Shown piece by piece: positions 1 through 11,476 of a DNA stretch of 64,000 bases; the first letter of the stretch is position 1, and each line of letters opens with the position of its first letter. The notes under the pieces were generated by a model. That model searched no databases. It saw only the letters and a program-made list of their open reading frames with translations, and was not told the DNA's origin. The position numbers and the translations under genes are program-made. This DNA is from Sipunculus nudus (taxonomy: Eukaryota; Annelida; Sipuncula; Golfingiida; Sipunculidae), in NCBI GenBank assembly GCA_026874595.1, contig CM049308.1, positions 80,462,124 to 80,526,123 of the forward strand, read 5' to 3'.

Positions 1-733
1 ACGTTGCCACATCGGGGCACCGCTTCCCTGGAAATACTAGGATGACTTGGTTCCCATGGTGAAGTAAAGGAAGTCCAGATTTGAGATATAACCTGACATC
101 GTCATGTGTCATGCTTGCTGCAGGCTTCATATATTTTATCCTTGATTGACGGACGTTAATCACACACGCTTTCCAGATGAGGTCGTTAGCATGACAAGCT
201 TAGAGAAAGAAGTGCCTTACGAAAGAGCAATGTACGTGCAAGCGTTTGTAAGCAGATATACCCTGAAGCGTGGGAAGATATTTTTTCTTAATGTTTTTCC
301 TTTGTTTTGCTAGTTGCTAAAGACCACACGGACTTTTACTGTTATGGATTAGCTCGCCCAGATACATTGTTTTATACATGATGCTATCCCTATATTTAGC
401 CCTCTGACGCAAGATGTATAAATACGGCAAAGCCCGGTTATAATAATAAAATAATGCCAGCAGCTTACCAAAAGTATGACAGTTTGAATTCAGAAAACAG
501 TTTTTATAATTGCCATTTAACATATGTAGATATGATAAGTACTTTTACGTAAGTATAGAAAGTATGTAATTAATTTGTCATACAGAAGAAAATCAATATG
601 TACAGAGTGGTGAGTCAATTAATCAATTATGTTGATGTCTGGTCATTTTCTTTCACGATCTATTAAATTGGTTGCATTTTTGCATAAGCGAGCACAAAGA
701 CGTCCAAAAGTCGTATTATCCAAATAAAATATC

Positions 734-915
734 CAGAAGCGGATCCCCTTTTTTTCAGCCGCCGCAACATTTTTAAAGACTTTCAGACAAATTTTTGCGG
801 CCTGGACCCCCCCCCTTCCTCCCCGCTTTTTCTAGACTTGGGGACCTTTTTCCATGTTTTGTCAAGTCCTCCTGGGATGGACCCCTCCTTTTCCTAAATC
901 CTGGATCCGCCCCTG
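734..915. mobile_element. 182-bp MITE with CAGRRGCGGATCC termini and 5-bp target duplication
   Basis: The left end reads CAGAAGCGGATCCCC and the right end, on the opposite strand, reads CAGGGGCGGATCCAGG, so the termini form an imperfect inverted repeat of about 13-15 bp. The element is flanked by a direct repeat ATATC at 729-733 and 916-920, a good 5-bp target-site duplication. The interior is non-coding, with pyrimidine-rich runs including a C-tract near 810. Ends beginning CAGGGGCGGATC are widespread in animal non-autonomous DNA transposons, often of hAT type, but hAT normally duplicates 8 bp, so the superfamily is left open. Confidence 0.72.
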
Positions 916-3266
916 ATATCATAATTCTGTCAGGCTGAGGGATATCAGAAAGACTGGGCCCAGAAAATACCGAACCTTGTGCAACGGATACGTTTGAACA
1001 ACCTGGCCATTATATATATACCTTTTCTTTACAGACTGCTGAAGAACTTAGAATTATTTTACTCGGTCAGATTTTTGGATATGATTTTATAAAGAGATGT
1101 CACGGTAATATAGAAGGTGCATTAACTATAATGGGTTAATAATCGATCTTTTTTTTTTCTTTCAACAATATCGAATATGATTTTACAATTATTTCCTACC
1201 ACTAATGTACACCATCCCCCTCCCCTTTCGACCCTGATACCTCTCACTGATTTTGTTTCTCAGCGGATAATATTTTATTTTTTTTTCTTTATATTTTATT
1301 CAGATTTTGGTATAGTAAAAGTATACAACCCATGTACGGACACTGGATACATGACGTTGTGTTATGAATAGTGATGATAAAAATCAAGAAAATAAAAAAA
1401 TATTATTTTCAAATTAACCGTGCAATGCTGATCTAAGATGTCTTCATGCTTGTATCACACTTATGCAAGCATGCAGAAACGCATGCATGTTTGCACACAT
1501 ATATCCAATATATATGTAGCAATATGCTGAATCTAAACCAGGACTACTTGCCTGCATGCACACACACCATAGGCAAAATACAGTCAGACAGTCTTTCAGT
1601 CAAAATATAGAAAACTTTATCAGAAATCAATAGTTGGTCTCAAAGGACGAATGATTAAATTATAGTCCGGGAGATTTTTTTTTTGTATGCAGGAAGAGAA
1701 TGTATTGTACATATTTACCTAGGAATGCTGTTGTACCAGCGGCGTCACATCTGGAGCCGGGCGGTGTCACTTTACTGCTGTGACACTTCTGGCCATATGT
1801 GACTAACATGCCTTTTTGCCAGCTTCATATTTTCTTGATGACAAAGATGTTCTAACGTACTGTTGACACAACTGACACTTCCTCCTCTTGTCCTAGTCAT
1901 CTATAATGAAGTATGTGTGCATGTGTGTGTGTCACTGTGTGTGTAATGGTCGTGTGTGTGTGGGTGATTGTGTATGATTTTGTGAGAGAGGCAGATTTGG
2001 ACATGTACTGGTACCATGATGTATGAGTTTGTCGGTATTAGTGAAAACATGATCTGTGTTAACTGTGTTTGTGTGTGATTTCAGAGATGGCATGACCATA
2101 AAATGCTATATGAAATTAGTTTTGGTTTATAAATGCGTCTCTGTATCAGTATATGAATAAATAATATAAAAGTATACTTGTTATACGTTACACGTATAAT
2201 TTACTTCCGTGCTTATGCGTAAAGCAGTATTGTATATATATATAAGAACACTATATCTGTACGGGAGATTTCCGTTATAGTTTTGATAAAATGCCACGAA
2301 AATTAGTACATATAACATGACATACAAGTATATAAATAGTATTTTTTTATAATTTTTACGCCAGTTATATATATATACCTTGAACAATGCAAGGTCGCCC
2401 CTGAGGAATCGTTATGACGTCATCTATTCAGAACACTGCATGTGTTTTATAAATACACACCCGGCACCACCGGCCCTTGCAGTACGTACAGGTGCGGCGG
2501 CTCACGGCGGGGTATATACTGATAGCCAGGTGAATCACAACTGCATGGTCCGCTTATACAGGTTTCTACAGTATGATGTATCGCCGGGGCGTGTATATTT
2601 AAATATACACAGGGTTACCCAGTTTATCTCTCTATACCTGTTCATGTAACAGATGTTCTATCATCCTCACTGATATATATCGTTTGCTGGCTCACATTTG
2701 CTTTTGATGTCAAGTCCCCAGTTCACCGACCTCACATGCACTCGTGAAGGCCCGTCTCTGTATACAGTTAACCTTTATATATAATTTTTTTATATATAAA
2801 AACCTATGATATATAGGTCATGGCCTGTAGGTGCATGGTACTGTATAATCAGGAAACCATGTACAATGAAGTTAGGATCTAATCTTTCACCAGTATTAAT
2901 TAATGTGCAATGTGTTTATTAAAAAGTAAACTTTCTCAGTCACCGTGTTTATTCATGTATTCATGAAATGAAAAGGGATAACGTTTTAGAATAAGAACCA
3001 TGTGAACGTTATGGGTTCAGTTGTGGCACTGCACAATTATCCCCCCCCCCCCTCCCCCCCAAAAAAAAAAGCCATTTTCAATTTATTCTTTAGGAACGAT
3101 ATTGATCATGTATTATATATCCTATATTATCATTGATTATATAAATATAAAAGCGCTTATTTAAAAAAAAATCGTTTAATGTTAACTTCTGTCTGCCCAG
3201 CCCAGCCTCCTTTATGTTTCAGTCCTATACTACAATAATTTGATGACATTTATATATTTTATCAGG

Positions 3267-3268
<2 letters not shown>

Positions 3269-3297
<29 letters not shown>
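3269..3297. repeat. (CA)n microsatellite
   Basis: An uninterrupted run of about 14 CA dinucleotides is followed by AAG. It has no coding context. Confidence 0.95.
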
Positions 3298-3299
<2 letters not shown>

Positions 3300-6200
3300 G
3301 AAAATAAATTTGTCATCGGACTCTGGGACAAAAAAATGAGACGCTACTGGACGATCTTTTCCCTTTATCTTTTTTTTTAAGTTCCGGTCGAGAAAACATA
3401 CGAGGAATTTTCACATTTGCTGGCAGAATTAAAAACTCGTTATCATTCTTAAAATGATGCACATGAACAACAGTTGAGTCCACTTTCCTTTGATATACCT
3501 GTATATATGGTTACTTTGAATGGACCAGGTAAGAGTACAGATTACAAACATGAACGAGAAGTTTGTCCTCCTTTACAAAAAGATATCTGGAAAAATGTTA
3601 AAAAAAACGAAACACGTTAATTTCAGCTTATAAGAACTAAATAACAGTAAATGCTATATTTACCTTTTAATAGTCCTATGGAAACGCTTGGTTTAGTCGC
3701 ATGCGTCCCATTAATGTTAATATCTTTTTACTGGCAGATGTACTCGCGGATATTAAAAATAAATGATCTAAAAGTAACATTCCTGAATGGGTTAGGGGTT
3801 AATTAGAGTTTATCTTGCCTATGATAGAGTTTTTGGGTTTTAGGACAATGCTTTGTCAAACAAGTCCCGTTTTCTTGACGCATGTGTCACACACGCCAGT
3901 CGACCAACAGAGGGGGTACAACCCTGCCACCACAGCTGCAGCCCGTAGACTGTGGGAAACAGTCCCTGCTCATCTAGTCAGCTGCAGCAATCACAGCAAG
4001 CACAGCAGCAGCACGTGTGCCGGTCATTGGGCGTCAGTCACCCTAATAAAATCCGATACAGCACAAGTGACGCCTTGACTAAGTGTCATAGGATTCTTGG
4101 CATTCAGATGTGCGTCGTTATAGGCTTCTCTGGCCTGTCACTTTATTGAATAAATGCTACTGTCCGCCCGGCCAGAAGTGCCAACGGTGCGGTTGATGGC
4201 TTCTTGGAGTGTTTAAGTGATACCTAAACCTTCATCAGTTGACAGATGCCCTGAAATGTAGCCATCCACTTAGTATGTTGTTTGTTTTCCCCGGCCATGC
4301 CAATAACGGACGGTCTGATGATCTAAATATAACGGTCCGCGCACCTGACAACCAGGACACCCACCGTGATCACCCAAGAGTAATTAATGACCTTTCTACT
4401 TGAATAATTAGTCCCGTCTGATTTTTAAATTTTGGATTTGGTCAATTGCATGCATGCAGGACTTAATCCTGTTTGAAGAATCTGATAATCGTAATTCTCT
4501 CTATCATATATTTTATGACATTTATATTTCAATTTCTTAAATTTTTTTCCCTTAGTCTTCCAGTTATTGTAATAATGTCAAGCATACATGCTGTAGTATA
4601 AGATGTGTTGACCCTGGTATTTAATCATTATCATTCGTAAATGAGCCATTTCTTTGGCGTTGGGATCTATAGATATTTATCTGAAATAAGTCACATTCAT
4701 TTAGACCGGTGTAGCATTATAGCATTCGTTATTCGCTGATTTTTTTTCTTCTGATGTCTCGAAGAAACAATTACAGGTTTTCCTCTCCTTTTTCCTGTTC
4801 GTTTTTTTTTGGTGGAAAGTCGGTTGATTTGAAGGTTCATATACATTATAAAGTTGATTAAAATAAGCCCTGCACCTGTATACATGTTGTCTCTTGGTAT
4901 ATTTATTTTTTATGGTACGGTCTTCTGAAGGTGACGCAGCAATGTTAGACACTTATTATAAAAAAGTCCAGAAATATTCTTGCCGTGTATATATGCACAC
5001 GATGCTGTGCTGTCATACCTATAAAACGTCCATTTTAAAAAGAAATGGCTGTTCTGTAAATATGTTTCTATATATATTTTAGTGACTTGTATATATGATG
5101 CTAGGTATGTGCATATTTTTTTTTTCTTCTAAATTCTCTTATTCTTTCAGCATGAGACATCAACACGGCATGTTTTCTGCATTTTTAACAGACTTATTAT
5201 CTTTTATCTGAAACATTCATGGTTTCATAAATGGCCCAGTATTGAAAAGAAAAAACATATATCCGAACATCTGAAGATAACTGTTAATTTTAATTAAGCG
5301 TTGATTAGAACCTAAAAAGCGCGGGACAGTCAAATAGTGGGATTCTTCAGGAAGACCGTTAGGGAAAACACACGGCTGAGTGAATTATATGCTGTGCCTT
5401 GGGCAAGGAAGAGGTTTACGAGCAAGACAGTTAGTGCTTTATGAAGCTTGTCACATATCTTTTGATATACTCGACTCTTCAATCGCAATCCTGGGACACC
5501 ACAAAGACATCCAAATCCCACAAAATGTAAAGCACAAAAGCCTGGCAGCAAAAGACAACTTTCCCACGGCGCTAAGCCCAACACGGAACAGCGTTCACAC
5601 TTTTTTCTTTTCTGTAATCAGCGCCACAAATTCCACCAGAGGAGAGTATTTGCACATCTGGTGACTACGGGGACGGCCTGGTTTTAATGGTGCAGTGCTG
5701 AAGTTTTCCCACGAGTTGCTGAAGCTGGTTGGGGGGACAGGGATTCCTGGCTCACTGCGTCATCAGTTGACTGGTGTTTTGTCTTGACATTGGAGACGCT
5801 GAAGGATGCGCCGGATAGAGCATTCTCTGCGACAACTGGCCCAGGGGCGACCCAAATTGTACTGACTTAAGAAATGCTTCCACTAATAAAACGTAATTTA
5901 CACTAACAAGACTTAATGGGTGTCTCTGTATATATTTAACCGATAAGAAAACTATTTTTGCCAAATCTTTTAGGCGACAGGACTAAAAACTATGTGCTCC
6001 ATAAGCAAGAGAGTAAAACGCACAGCCGTTTTAAACAGTATGTTTATTGAAGCCTCATATAGTTTTAAATTGATATTTTGTAAAAGGAAAGAGTAAAAAT
6101 AAAACTAATTGGGCGAAGAAGTATTCCTTAATTTTAAGAGACATCCATTACTCTAATGCCTGCATGTATATAGAAATCTACACATTTCTACTCATTTAAC

Positions 6201-6978
6201 CCCCCGTTATATAAATAAGTCACTTAATCTCTACAAGAAAACTGCCTGCTTTTGTCTAAACTGATGTCCTCATGCGAAGTCAGTATACATATTAAATCTG
6301 ATCCTTAACTGGACAGGAAAAAAGATACCATGCAGTGCCTCTCACAAACACACACACATATATACATATGTTATGTAATTTCATACCTGAATGACAATTT
6401 TAAGAGCTCATGTTGCCACCGTTATATGGCGTATATACATTTCTTTATTTCATAATTAAATGATGTGTTTGGTAGATCTCATATTGCCCAAAGAGAAGCC
6501 AGGTATGCAGCTTTATAGGGGTGCATAGACAAACAACTTAGGGTTAAACATTGACGTGAAAGATTATTAATATATAGCTTCCCATAATTCTTCTAACAAA
6601 GATCCGTTAATTTTGGTTGTATTTCTTGGTCACATTTGTATCGACCTAATATATGGATTTACGTCAATGATAGCTGAATGCGAGAAAAATAAGTACCAAA
6701 AGAAAAGGGGGTAAAAATCAGCACTTGTTTATGTGGAGCAAGTCTAACGGAAGCCCATGGTTATCATACCTTGATAACTTGATAACTGGCTTGAATGTGG
6801 GTGTTACATTTCTATGGTATTAATTCGGTTGTCAGGGCTTGTTTAACGGAATCGACACAAGATGGCGCTGAGAATCAACAGCGGTATTCATGTAAATACA
6901 TGTATATACACTCAAGGCATTAAGTACCCATGTCCCCATTATACCATTATATCTGTATCCTCTTACACTCTGCATAAA

Positions 6979-6981
<3 letters not shown>

Positions 6982-7031
<50 letters not shown>
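6982..7031. repeat. (AT)n microsatellite
   Basis: An almost pure alternating AT run of about 50 bp with one TT interruption. It is one of many long AT runs in the window, each able to fold back on itself. Confidence 0.95.
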
Positions 7032-7032
<1 letters not shown>

Positions 7033-7388
7033 TAGTGACAGAATTTCATCGTTACACAGTAACTGAAGTTTTTTTTCTTATAAAAGAAAATCAATTTGTT
7101 AACAAGAATAAAATTCGGTAAACCAGAAAGTCGATATGTTTACTTTACCTTATATATTATTAAATATTTACCGACTGCTTAATAAGATTAACGTTATCTC
7201 ATATCAGTGTTTAAAATTTCATTATATGAATAAGAAAGAAAACGGTCGAAAGGTTTTTCTTGTGCTTATCATTATGATTGACAAAACTGAGGAGTAAAAC
7301 GTTCCTTATCCCGTATGAGAAGCTCGTAAGTATGGAAGGTTATATAGCTATAGTTATCTTTTATATTTTGTGACCAGCTACCGTATGT

Positions 7389-7592
7389 ATGTTGGAGCCC
7401 GTTTGGGGATCTGGCCCATCTGCCGATTGGCTTTGCCCATATGAGGATCCGTTATTGGGCTGCCCATCTGCAGATGGGCAGCCCAATAACGGATTTGATA
7501 CCATGCACTTTCTGGCCCATCTGCAGATGGGCTTAGCCAAATTTTTTAGTTTTTAGTAATACGTTATTATTTTATTATCTTGATGACTTTTT
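7389..7592. repeat. Left terminal inverted repeat of the Ulp1-bearing element
   Basis: It matches the reverse complement of 8789-8999 over about 200 bp with scattered mismatches and small gaps. The shared outer end is GTTGGAGCCCGTTTGG and the shared inner end is TTATTATCTTGATGACTTT. Three copies of a GCCCATCTGCAGATGGGC-like motif are centred at 7422.5, 7470.5 and 7523.5. Such subterminal palindromes are plausible transposase-binding sites. Confidence 0.9.
7447..7494. repeat. 48-bp perfect palindrome inside the left TIR
   Basis: The sequence is its own reverse complement over 24+24 bases, centred between 7470 and 7471 on the CTGCAG core and ending ATCC/GGAT. The right-TIR equivalent (about 8894-8941) has lost perfect symmetry through a few changes. 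A spacer-free palindrome of this length can extrude as a cruciform and is usually unstable in bacteria. Confidence 0.95.
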
Positions 7593-7670
7593 CGCTGTAT
7601 ACCAGTAACCTGGTAGGTCAGCATTAGTTCTTGCAGTTTGATAGAATGGACAACACATGCACGCTATCGC

Positions 7671-8236
7671 GAACTGCTGGATGCGCACATCAGTAATGGC
7701 TTATCAAGCAAGAGGTCAGGTATCATCACCAAATATAAGGTATGACGACATTCTGAATCATTTGCAAAACCCACATGTTCCAGTAGATTTTCACTTCAAG
7801 TTCTACGGGTTCAAAATTATGGATTTGCCTGCTCTTGGGGTGTCCAACTCACTTGCGTCTTTGTCCAAATTTTGCATGTAAACAAAAATGATTGGATTAC
7901 CATATCATACATTGGACAGCCCAAAAACTATGTCGCCATCTGTGACTCCATGGTAAAGAAACCCACAGAGGAAACTAAGGATCTTATCCGAAACTTAACC
8001 AGCAGTCAACACCCTAGTATTCTTGTGATGAACGTCCACAGACAGACAAATGCAAGTGACTGTGGCGTTTTAGCCCTATAGCCTTTGCTAACACACTACA
8101 CTCCGGCAATGACCCCTGCAGCCAAAACTACATTTACCCTCGGCATAACCTCTGTGATAACCTGACTAAAGGAGTACTTCCCGACTTCCCTACTGCTCTC
8201 ATCACCAGGACGCCAACAATTCTGTACGAATGCTAA
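7671..8236 (+). pseudogene. Broken Ulp1/C48-type cysteine protease gene
   Basis: Read in one frame from 7671, the segment begins ELLDAHISNGLSS, resembling the W-L-x-D-x-x-I start of Ulp1 catalytic domains. It hits an in-frame TGA about 70 bases later, then continues through FVQILHVNKNDWITIS, VAICDSM and VHRQTNASDCGVLAL. A one-base shift near 8080 is needed to continue into AFANTLHSGNDPCSQNY and YPRHNLCDNL, ending LITRTPTILYEC at a TAA (8234-8236). The Asp, Gln and Cys of the C48 active site are visible. The residue before the conserved Trp, normally the catalytic His, is Asp (codon GAT), so the enzyme would be inactive even without the breaks. Ulp1 proteases cleave SUMO-like proteins; inside transposons their role is unclear. 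The family call is firm at motif level, and the element type is inferred. Confidence 0.8.
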
Positions 8237-8788
8237 ATAGAGAGCTTATCAATAAGACACTTCTTCAAAACAAACTGTAACAAGATGTGTTATTTTGGTG
8301 ATAGTGCATGATTGTGATTGACTCTGAGATAAAATGTCTCTGAGAGAGTGTTTGCTCCATATATAACTATTCTATTGTCAAACTGCATATGGTAACCTTG
8401 ATATATGTGGTTATTTCAAAATGAATTTTAGAAACTGATTGTGTACCATATATAATTGCACATTAGTAAAATTGTATGGTACCATGGAGGTTACATCTAC
8501 ATGTATGTGGTAAAGTAAATGAGTTTTTTCACCACAACTGTATAATAACTCTTTGGTAAAAAAGTGTACCTCGTTAACCTCTTAACATCACACGAATGCA
8601 ATGTAGACAAATTAAGAATTGTGTGTAAAAGGTTATTAAATAGGGTATTGTAACACTGAATTCACATCTATGTAGTTTTCTATGCACATCTATGTAATTT
8701 TGATGATAAAATTAGTGATGTAAGGCTGTGATAGTGATTTATGTTTCAATTAACACATTTAAGTTATGAGAAATGTTTGTCTGAGTAC

Positions 8789-8999
8789 AAAAGTCATCAA
8801 GATAATAAAATAATAACGTATTACTAACAAAATTTAAAATCGGTTTTTGGGCCAAGCACATCTGCAGATGGGCCAGAAAGTGCATGGTATCAAATCCGTT
8901 ATTGGGCTGCCCATCTGCAGATTGGCAGCCAAATAACGGATCCTCATATGGGCCAAGCCCATCGGCAGATGGGCAAGATCTCCAAACGGGCTCCAACAT
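8789..8999. repeat. Right terminal inverted repeat of the Ulp1-bearing element
   Basis: This is the partner of 7389-7592. Palindromic motif centres are at 8864.5, 8917.5 and 8965.5, the exact mirror spacing (53 and 48 bp) of the left end. Mutations such as CAGATTGGC for CAGATGGGC show that the two ends have drifted apart since insertion. Confidence 0.9.
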
Positions 9000-9012
9000 G
9001 TATACCTCATAA

Positions 9013-9142
9013 CAGGGGCGGATCTGATACTATTTAAAATACTTTTTATTGCATTTCCTCTATATTTTCAGGCTTTCTATATAGATCATCGATGTAAACG
9101 GGAAATCCTTCCCAAAATACTGCATGCATGAATCCGCCCCTG
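9013..9142. mobile_element. 130-bp MITE, CAGGGGCGGATC termini
   Basis: The left end is CAGGGGCGGATCT and the right end, reverse-complemented, is CAGGGGCGGATTC, a near-perfect 12-bp inverted repeat. It shares the CAGGGGCGGATC terminus with the 734-915 MITE, so both belong to one family group. It starts only 13 bp beyond the Ulp1-bearing element, so two insertions sit almost side by side. Flanks (CATAA and TATGA) do not form a convincing duplication. Confidence 0.68.
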
Positions 9143-9441
9143 TATGACTCCCACAGCAACATCTATTCATCTGCTGCATGTACTGTTAAACAAACAACAA
9201 GGGAAAACGCCGAAGACCATCCATGGTAATGTAAGATATGTAGAAATGTTAGATATACCGCGTACAACAAATGATGTCATATAATACCTTTTATAATTAA
9301 ATCAAACTACTTATAGTTGCACTTTTACCTTGAGTAAAAGTTCACTTTTGAGTGAGTAAGAATACTGAATTAATTCCTTATTTGACAGGAATGTTGTCCA
9401 TGCTTAATTGATGAAAAAGCAATGGGATGACCGATTAATAA

Positions 9442-9442
<1 letters not shown>

Positions 9443-9487
<45 letters not shown>
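9443..9487. repeat. (AT)n microsatellite
   Basis: A pure alternating AT run of about 45 bp. Confidence 0.95.
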
Positions 9488-9491
<4 letters not shown>

Positions 9492-10313
9492 CCTTTTCCT
9501 TGGTATATTTAAAATTTCAGAGTTGCATATCTAAGACTGCATGAGAAGTGTTAATGGATTATACTAGCCGTCTATATATATGGTTACATAAAGATCTTTT
9601 GGAGTGGGATGATAAACCATGTGCAATTCAAATGCCATCGATGGCAACAGGCCATTCACTCTTGAACCAGAAGGATTACTACAAGATAAAAATAATTATT
9701 AAATCGTTTTAGCGCCGGTATTAAAAAATCATGGGAGATTAATAATAAAGTATTGGCCTTTTATATTGTACAACGTACCTGTGGTTTCCTTATCTGCATT
9801 CACATCATGTTTCTGTTTTTGCGTGTGTAAACATTCTGATAAGTTATTAAACTTACCATAAATACGTATACCTAAATAGTATATACGGAAAACCTCATAT
9901 TACCCTAAATACATGTGTTTATTACGGTTTTTTTTGCCCAAATTCACCCATATTTGTTCCAGACCATGGGGTAATTTAAGCTTTATCTCAATAAGGAAGT
10001 GAGGTTACTGCGTTTGTTAATTTATTTCCTGTCGTTTGCTTGAAATGCAAAAAAAAAATCTACTTCATGGTATTTGCGGGCACCCAGTACTACTTTTTAA
10101 GTTATTGCCGAGCAGGCGATTGGCAAAGCATTACTTGTGTTGTATATATTGAGAACAGTTCCTGTGAGTACAACTCATTATGCTCCCTGCTGCTGCAGCA
10201 TGTCGTCTTCTTGGCTGTTACAGCAGGGGATACGAGAAGCGCGGGAAAACCAGATTTATCGGTGCTTTATGCTGCGCGGTGTCACTTGGGGTCACTGCAG
10301 TTCACCAACAGAA

Positions 10314-10486
10314 GCAGACGACATCGAATACAAGTTACTCCACAGACACTTGCCAAGTGTCAGTGTTATGTACGGCGTAATTTGTCTTAGCTCCCAAAGA
10401 TGGCTCCAGATGTTATGTACGGTAGCAAAAGCGCGGGAACGGTAACTCTGCCCCTGTGGGAAAGCCCAGGGTGTGGCGTCGTCTGC
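10314..10486. promoter_or_regulatory. GC islet with an inverted pair of GCAGACGAC
   Basis: One copy is on the plus strand (10314-10322) and one on the minus strand (10478-10486), facing each other across 155 bp in a GC-rich patch within AT-rich DNA. The 9-mer recurs nine times in the window, far above chance, so this is a candidate cis-regulatory or dispersed-repeat site. No binding factor is assigned. Confidence 0.3.
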
Positions 10487-11286
10487 CTGATGAAATGTGA
10501 CATCACAGGAAGCAGATAATGGTATGATCAACCGAATTAGTTTCAAAATGAAGCTAATCTCTTTCAGTTGTGCTATACCATTACAGAAATAAGCTCCCAG
10601 CCCCTCACAGTCTGTTTCCACGTATCTGCTGGGTGGTCTTTCAACGCAGGGTTTTTGTTGACTTTCCCTTCACTTGCAGGTCGTCAGAAGTTAACAAGGA
10701 AACCATAAACATGACACTGAACCACCAACATAGTACTTTGACAGTTTAAGATCAGTGAAATTTGGAGCTCTTTAATTCCCCACATCAAATATGTCCGTGA
10801 ATAACATTTAAAGCAGGTGTTAAGAACGTGTCGTGAGCATTCAGCCTGCAAGTCTTAAGAAATTTGAAACGGTCTATGATATTACAGCCTAAAATGAGTC
10901 AGACCCAAACACCATCAATATCGTTGCAATTTTGATATTATTAAAATTTTCCACTTACTGACACCTTTTTAATTAGTTTTGCAGAATTTTTTTTTTTTTA
11001 ATTTTGACTTGCCTTTTTCTCTATTTCTTTAATGATAATTTTGGTAATTAAAGATTTAAAGAATGATGGAGACCTTCTTCGTGAGGTGCCTACCTTATTC
11101 TTGTTTGACGGCAAGCTCACCTGGACAATTAAACGTTTTCTACACCATTCTTGTCAAATATAACATTTTCCACTGGAAAATATATATGCGCTCCACAAAC
11201 TCGATAAACGAATAACCTCTTGAGTTACATGATATCCGAAATCATTCCCGTATAAATTCAAATAAAAATCTCCATTCAAGGTTGCA

Positions 11287-11311
11287 GCAGACGACAGGGT
11301 GAGCAGACGAC
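11287..11311 (+). promoter_or_regulatory. Tandem pair of GCAGACGAC
   Basis: Two direct copies (11287-11295 and 11303-11311) have starts 16 bp apart. The second continues TTCCTTC, which also follows the copy at 14951 after two extra bases. Spacing and orientation suggest a real recurring site rather than chance. Confidence 0.35.
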
Positions 11312-11463
11312 TTCCTTCCCGCTAAACTGCTGTCAAAATGAACAGGCCTGATATGGTACGAGTTTTGTAGGCCGGTGGCTGGCCCCTATTTTGGATGAAA
11401 CTGATATTCTTTAACATTGCAAGTCTAACATGAAACCATATACGGCCCGCCAGTGGAGGATGA

Positions 11464-11476
11464 AGGTCAAAGGTCA
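11464..11476 (+). promoter_or_regulatory. Perfect DR1 nuclear-receptor-type repeat
   Basis: AGGTCA-A-AGGTCA is the textbook direct repeat with one-base spacing bound by RXR, HNF4 and COUP-TF type receptors. It lies in the same small islet as the tandem GCAGACGAC pair, about 150 bp away. The sequence shows a consensus match only; activity is unknown. Confidence 0.3.

Larger units (their letters stand above)
1..7388. other. Gene-poor AT-rich segment with scattered GC islets
   Basis: No reading frame here looks like protein; the frames are short and rich in runs encoded by T or A tracts. GC-richer islets lie at about 2380-2540 (includes a TGACGTCA-like stretch near 2415), 3880-4340 and 5490-5870. 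Homopolymer C and A tracts lie near 3043-3070. The islets could be regulatory, but nothing in the sequence proves it. The MITE and microsatellites inside this span are listed separately. Confidence 0.6.
7389..8999. mobile_element. 1.61 kb DNA transposon with ~205-bp TIRs and an Ulp1-like protease relic
   Basis: The two ends are long, nearly identical inverted repeats (7389-7592 and 8789-8999), both starting ATGTTGGAGCCCGTTTGG when read inwards. Each TIR carries three palindromic motifs with centres at the same distances from the end (about 33.5, 81.5 and 134.5 bp). Between the TIRs lies one degenerate coding region resembling a C48/Ulp1 cysteine protease, and no recognisable transposase. Long TIRs plus a captured Ulp1-like protease recall the Mutator-like elements with ULP genes known from plants and the protease-bearing Zisupton/KDZ group in animals; the sequence does not settle which. 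No clean target duplication was found, although both flanks contain GTAT close to the junction. The element is probably non-autonomous and dead. Confidence 0.82.

Noticed and set aside
3043-3070. C-tract followed by A-tract, considered as a transposon or poly(A) tail
   Set aside because: No terminal repeats, target duplication or coding remnant near it.
10040-10621. Overlapping frames of 100-116 codons on both strands
   Set aside because: Three mutually overlapping frames in a GC islet, with no motif and no consistent codon pattern; more likely a stop-poor islet.
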